DNA of 64,000 nucleotides from CALINF01 sp039990395 (GTDB taxonomy: Bacteria; Pseudomonadota; Gammaproteobacteria; Pseudomonadales; Halieaceae): assembly GCA_039990395.1 (NCBI GenBank), contig JBDXFZ010000144.1, positions 1 through 64,000 of the forward strand. Reading direction: 5' to 3'. Positions 62,379-64,000 of the stretch are shown here, in pieces; the first letter of the stretch is position 1, and every line of letters begins with the position of its first letter. The position numbers were made by a program, and so were the translations under genes. The notes below the pieces were generated by a model. It saw only the letters and a list, made by a program, of their open reading frames with translations, had not been told where the DNA came from and searched no databases.

Positions 62379-64000
62379 TTAAAAGGGCTTATCCCAACGC
62401 AGCCCTATAGTGAAACCACTCTGCGAGTAATTGTCATAAGAGCTATAAAACTGGTAACTCATGTAGCCCGATACACCCATCACAAACTGGCCTGATAGAT
62501 TCAAGCTGGCATCCAGAAAATTGCTATCGACGCCGTCGGTTTCCACAATAATCTGACTACTCTCCAAACTGGATTCAGCAAAGGGGTTGTTGGCGAGCCT
62601 TAAACCAATTTGCTCGGCGCCGTCTTCATTTTCATAGACCCAAGTGGCGCGCACGCCGGGAATGAGAACACCAAAGCTGGTGCTGATAGCGTAGTCCAGC
62701 TGTCCACCCGCGCTTACGCGTAAAGACTTGTAGTCCTGATCATCAACAAGAAAGCTCCATGCATCCGAACTATTGCCTTGCGCTCGCTCGGTATAACCAT
62801 CTATCGAGCCGTCAAGGTAGGTAAGAGAGGCGATGGGGCCAAATCGCCACCCTTCGCGATTGAACATATAGCCTGTGTTCAGTCCCAGGAAGATCTGATC
62901 GCCGTCGGTTTTACCTTTTTGTGAGGATTCAAACTGACCACCGACATCCGTGTAACTAATGCGGCGTACGGTATCAAAATCAGACTGTCCGTAATTAAAC
63001 ATGCCATCCAGAAACCAGTGTTCGGTAATCTGCCAGCCTGCATAGGTTGAGAGCGTCCAATTGGATATATCCGACTCCCCTCCATTGCGCGCATAATCGA
63101 CTTCAATCTCACCGAGGCCAAGGGACGCACCTGCGTAAACGGAATCTGTAAAGCGGTAGTCTGCGCCGACTGAGACGTTCCATGCATCAAAGTCGTATCC
63201 CGACTCTCTGGAAGTCTCATCGCGATCACCAAAGTCGAAATCACCCTGCAGGTAGATACCGAGCTTGCCAAAATCTGCAAAGCTATCTTCACTTGCGCCC
63301 ATACCCAGCAAGCCCTTGAACGCAGATTCCAATACGTGTGCCGGCACTATTTGATCGCCAGACCTCAGATTCAGACCCGCAACCGATACACCTTTGCCAC
63401 CGCCTGCATTCACTTGGCCAACACGTTGCTGCGTACCACGAACCTGTGTCATCCCGGATTGGACTGCATTTTGAGTCAGCGATGCCAGCTCTGTTAATGA
63501 TATCTGACCCAGTGCAACACCCGCTTGATCCTGCGACGTGCCGCGATTTTTTAAGCGACTACACGCAGACCGCAGCTGCTGTTGACCGGACGTAAGACCT
63601 TCTTCAACATCCAGCCCGATAAGTTGGGGACAGATCTCATCGATACGCGACCCTAGCGACTGTTCATTTTTACTCAATCCGGGCAAGTCACCCAACTCAT
63701 TGCCAAACTGCTGAACCTCCGAGCAACCGTCATCGTCAACGGGTAGGTCAGGATCGCTGTTGGGGCAGGCGTCATCCTCGTCATTTACACCGTCCCCATC
63801 ACTGTCTTTCTGGCTATCGGCACAACCCTCATCGTCGACATCAGAGCCTGGCTCGGTGCTGGGGCACTGGTCCAAGTCGTTTGTCACACCGTCGCCGTCA
63901 TCATCCAGCTCTGAGTCACTACAGCCGTTTCCATCCACCGACGCTCCAGCCGGTGTTTGAGGGCATTGGTCGTCGGCATTGCTAACACCATCTTCGTCGT
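62379..64000 (-). CDS. Surface protein with thrombospondin type 3 repeats and autotransporter-like beta-barrel (5' end outside window)
   Basis: At least 540 codons, still open at the right edge, so the start is missing. The visible N-terminal part has calcium-type repeats (DGVTNDLDQCPSTEPGSD, DSDGDGVNDEDDACPNSD) with regularly spaced Asp and Cys. A linker rich in Gln/Gly follows (about 120-190), then a barrel of about 270 residues resembling autotransporter translocator domains (ADYRFTDSVYAGASLGLGEI, ISNWTLSTYAGWQI) ending LRWDKPF with the terminal Phe. It is probably displayed on the outer membrane. The stop is 19 bp before gdhA. Confidence 0.85.
   Translation of the reverse strand, partial: DEDGVSNADDQCPQTPAGASVDGNGCSDSELDDDGDGVTNDLDQCPSTEPGSDVDDEGCADSQKDSDGDGVNDEDDACPNSDPDLPVDDDGCSEVQQFGNELGDLPGLSKNEQSLGSRIDEICPQLIGLDVEEGLTSGQQQLRSACSRLKNRGTSQDQAGVALGQISLTELASLTQNAVQSGMTQVRGTQQRVGQVNAGGGKGVSVAGLNLRSGDQIVPAHVLESAFKGLLGMGASEDSFADFGKLGIYLQGDFDFGDRDETSRESGYDFDAWNVSVGADYRFTDSVYAGASLGLGEIEVDYARNGGESDISNWTLSTYAGWQITEHWFLDGMFNYGQSDFDTVRRISYTDVGGQFESSQKGKTDGDQIFLGLNTGYMFNREGWRFGPIASLTYLDGSIDGYTERAQGNSSDAWSFLVDDQDYKSLRVSAGGQLDYAISTSFGVLIPGVRATWVYENEDGAEQIGLRLANNPFAESSLESSQIIVETDGVDSNFLDASLNLSGQFVMGVSGYMSYQFYSSYDNYSQSGFTIGLRWDKPF

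Overview
This window looks like the chromosome of a marine gammaproteobacterium. The inference of a Cellvibrionales/Halieaceae (OM60/NOR5)-like organism rests on overall gene content: a complete liu leucine-degradation operon, coaX-type pantothenate kinase, a thrU-tyrU-glyT-thrT-tuf operon next to birA, a rib/nusB/thiL/pgpA operon and abundant multiheme cytochromes. It is not a proven assignment. No rRNA, CRISPR array, transposase or integrase gene was recognised.

Layout. 1-900 (minus): start of tuf, four tRNAs (Thr-GGT, Gly-TCC, Tyr-GTA, Thr-TGT) and their promoter. 902-3485: an inserted segment carrying three tightly coupled genes (secreted Ig-like protein, 61-aa ORF, CotH-type kinase), flanked by a 130-bp direct repeat of the promoter plus 5' half of the Thr-TGT tRNA gene. 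3661-5399: coaX-birA. 5586-12598: liuR and liuABCDE, with a LiuR-type palindrome in the promoter. 12637-23992: a KefC-type antiporter pair, an Ada-AlkA fusion with Ogt, metallo-hydrolase, YdcH-type protein, cysQ, HAD nucleotidase, hslR, a membrane GGDEF protein, a degenerate SGNH-fold protein, and dxs. 24173-32101: a surface-polysaccharide locus. 32293-33464: xseB-ispA. 33487-41860 (minus): aspartic protease, pgpA, thiL, nusB, ribH, a degenerate ribBA-like gene, ribE, ribD, nrdR and glyA, with a large nested inverted repeat between glyA and nrdR. 42116-44832: small secreted protein, ettA, PilZ protein.

44962-64000 (minus) is the most unusual part. In transcription order it encodes a calcium-repeat/beta-barrel surface protein (cut by the window edge), NADP-type glutamate dehydrogenase, a flavoprotein fused to two cyclic-nucleotide-binding-like domains and a four-cluster ferredoxin module, a cytochrome b with two HX13H helices, a membrane-anchored decaheme cytochrome with a degenerate FHA-like cytoplasmic domain, a two-domain GlcG/HbpS lipoprotein, an outer-membrane beta-barrel, a decaheme cytochrome fused to an LVIVD-repeat domain, a pentaheme cytochrome, a membrane PP2C phosphatase and a tail-anchored double-FHA protein. 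Nearly all junctions overlap or are under 20 bp. I infer a trans-envelope electron conduit: NAD(P)H to flavin and Fe-S, to heme b, to about 25 covalently bound hemes, to an outer-membrane barrel and lipoprotein, with phospho-threonine signalling built in. I do not recognise it as a described system.
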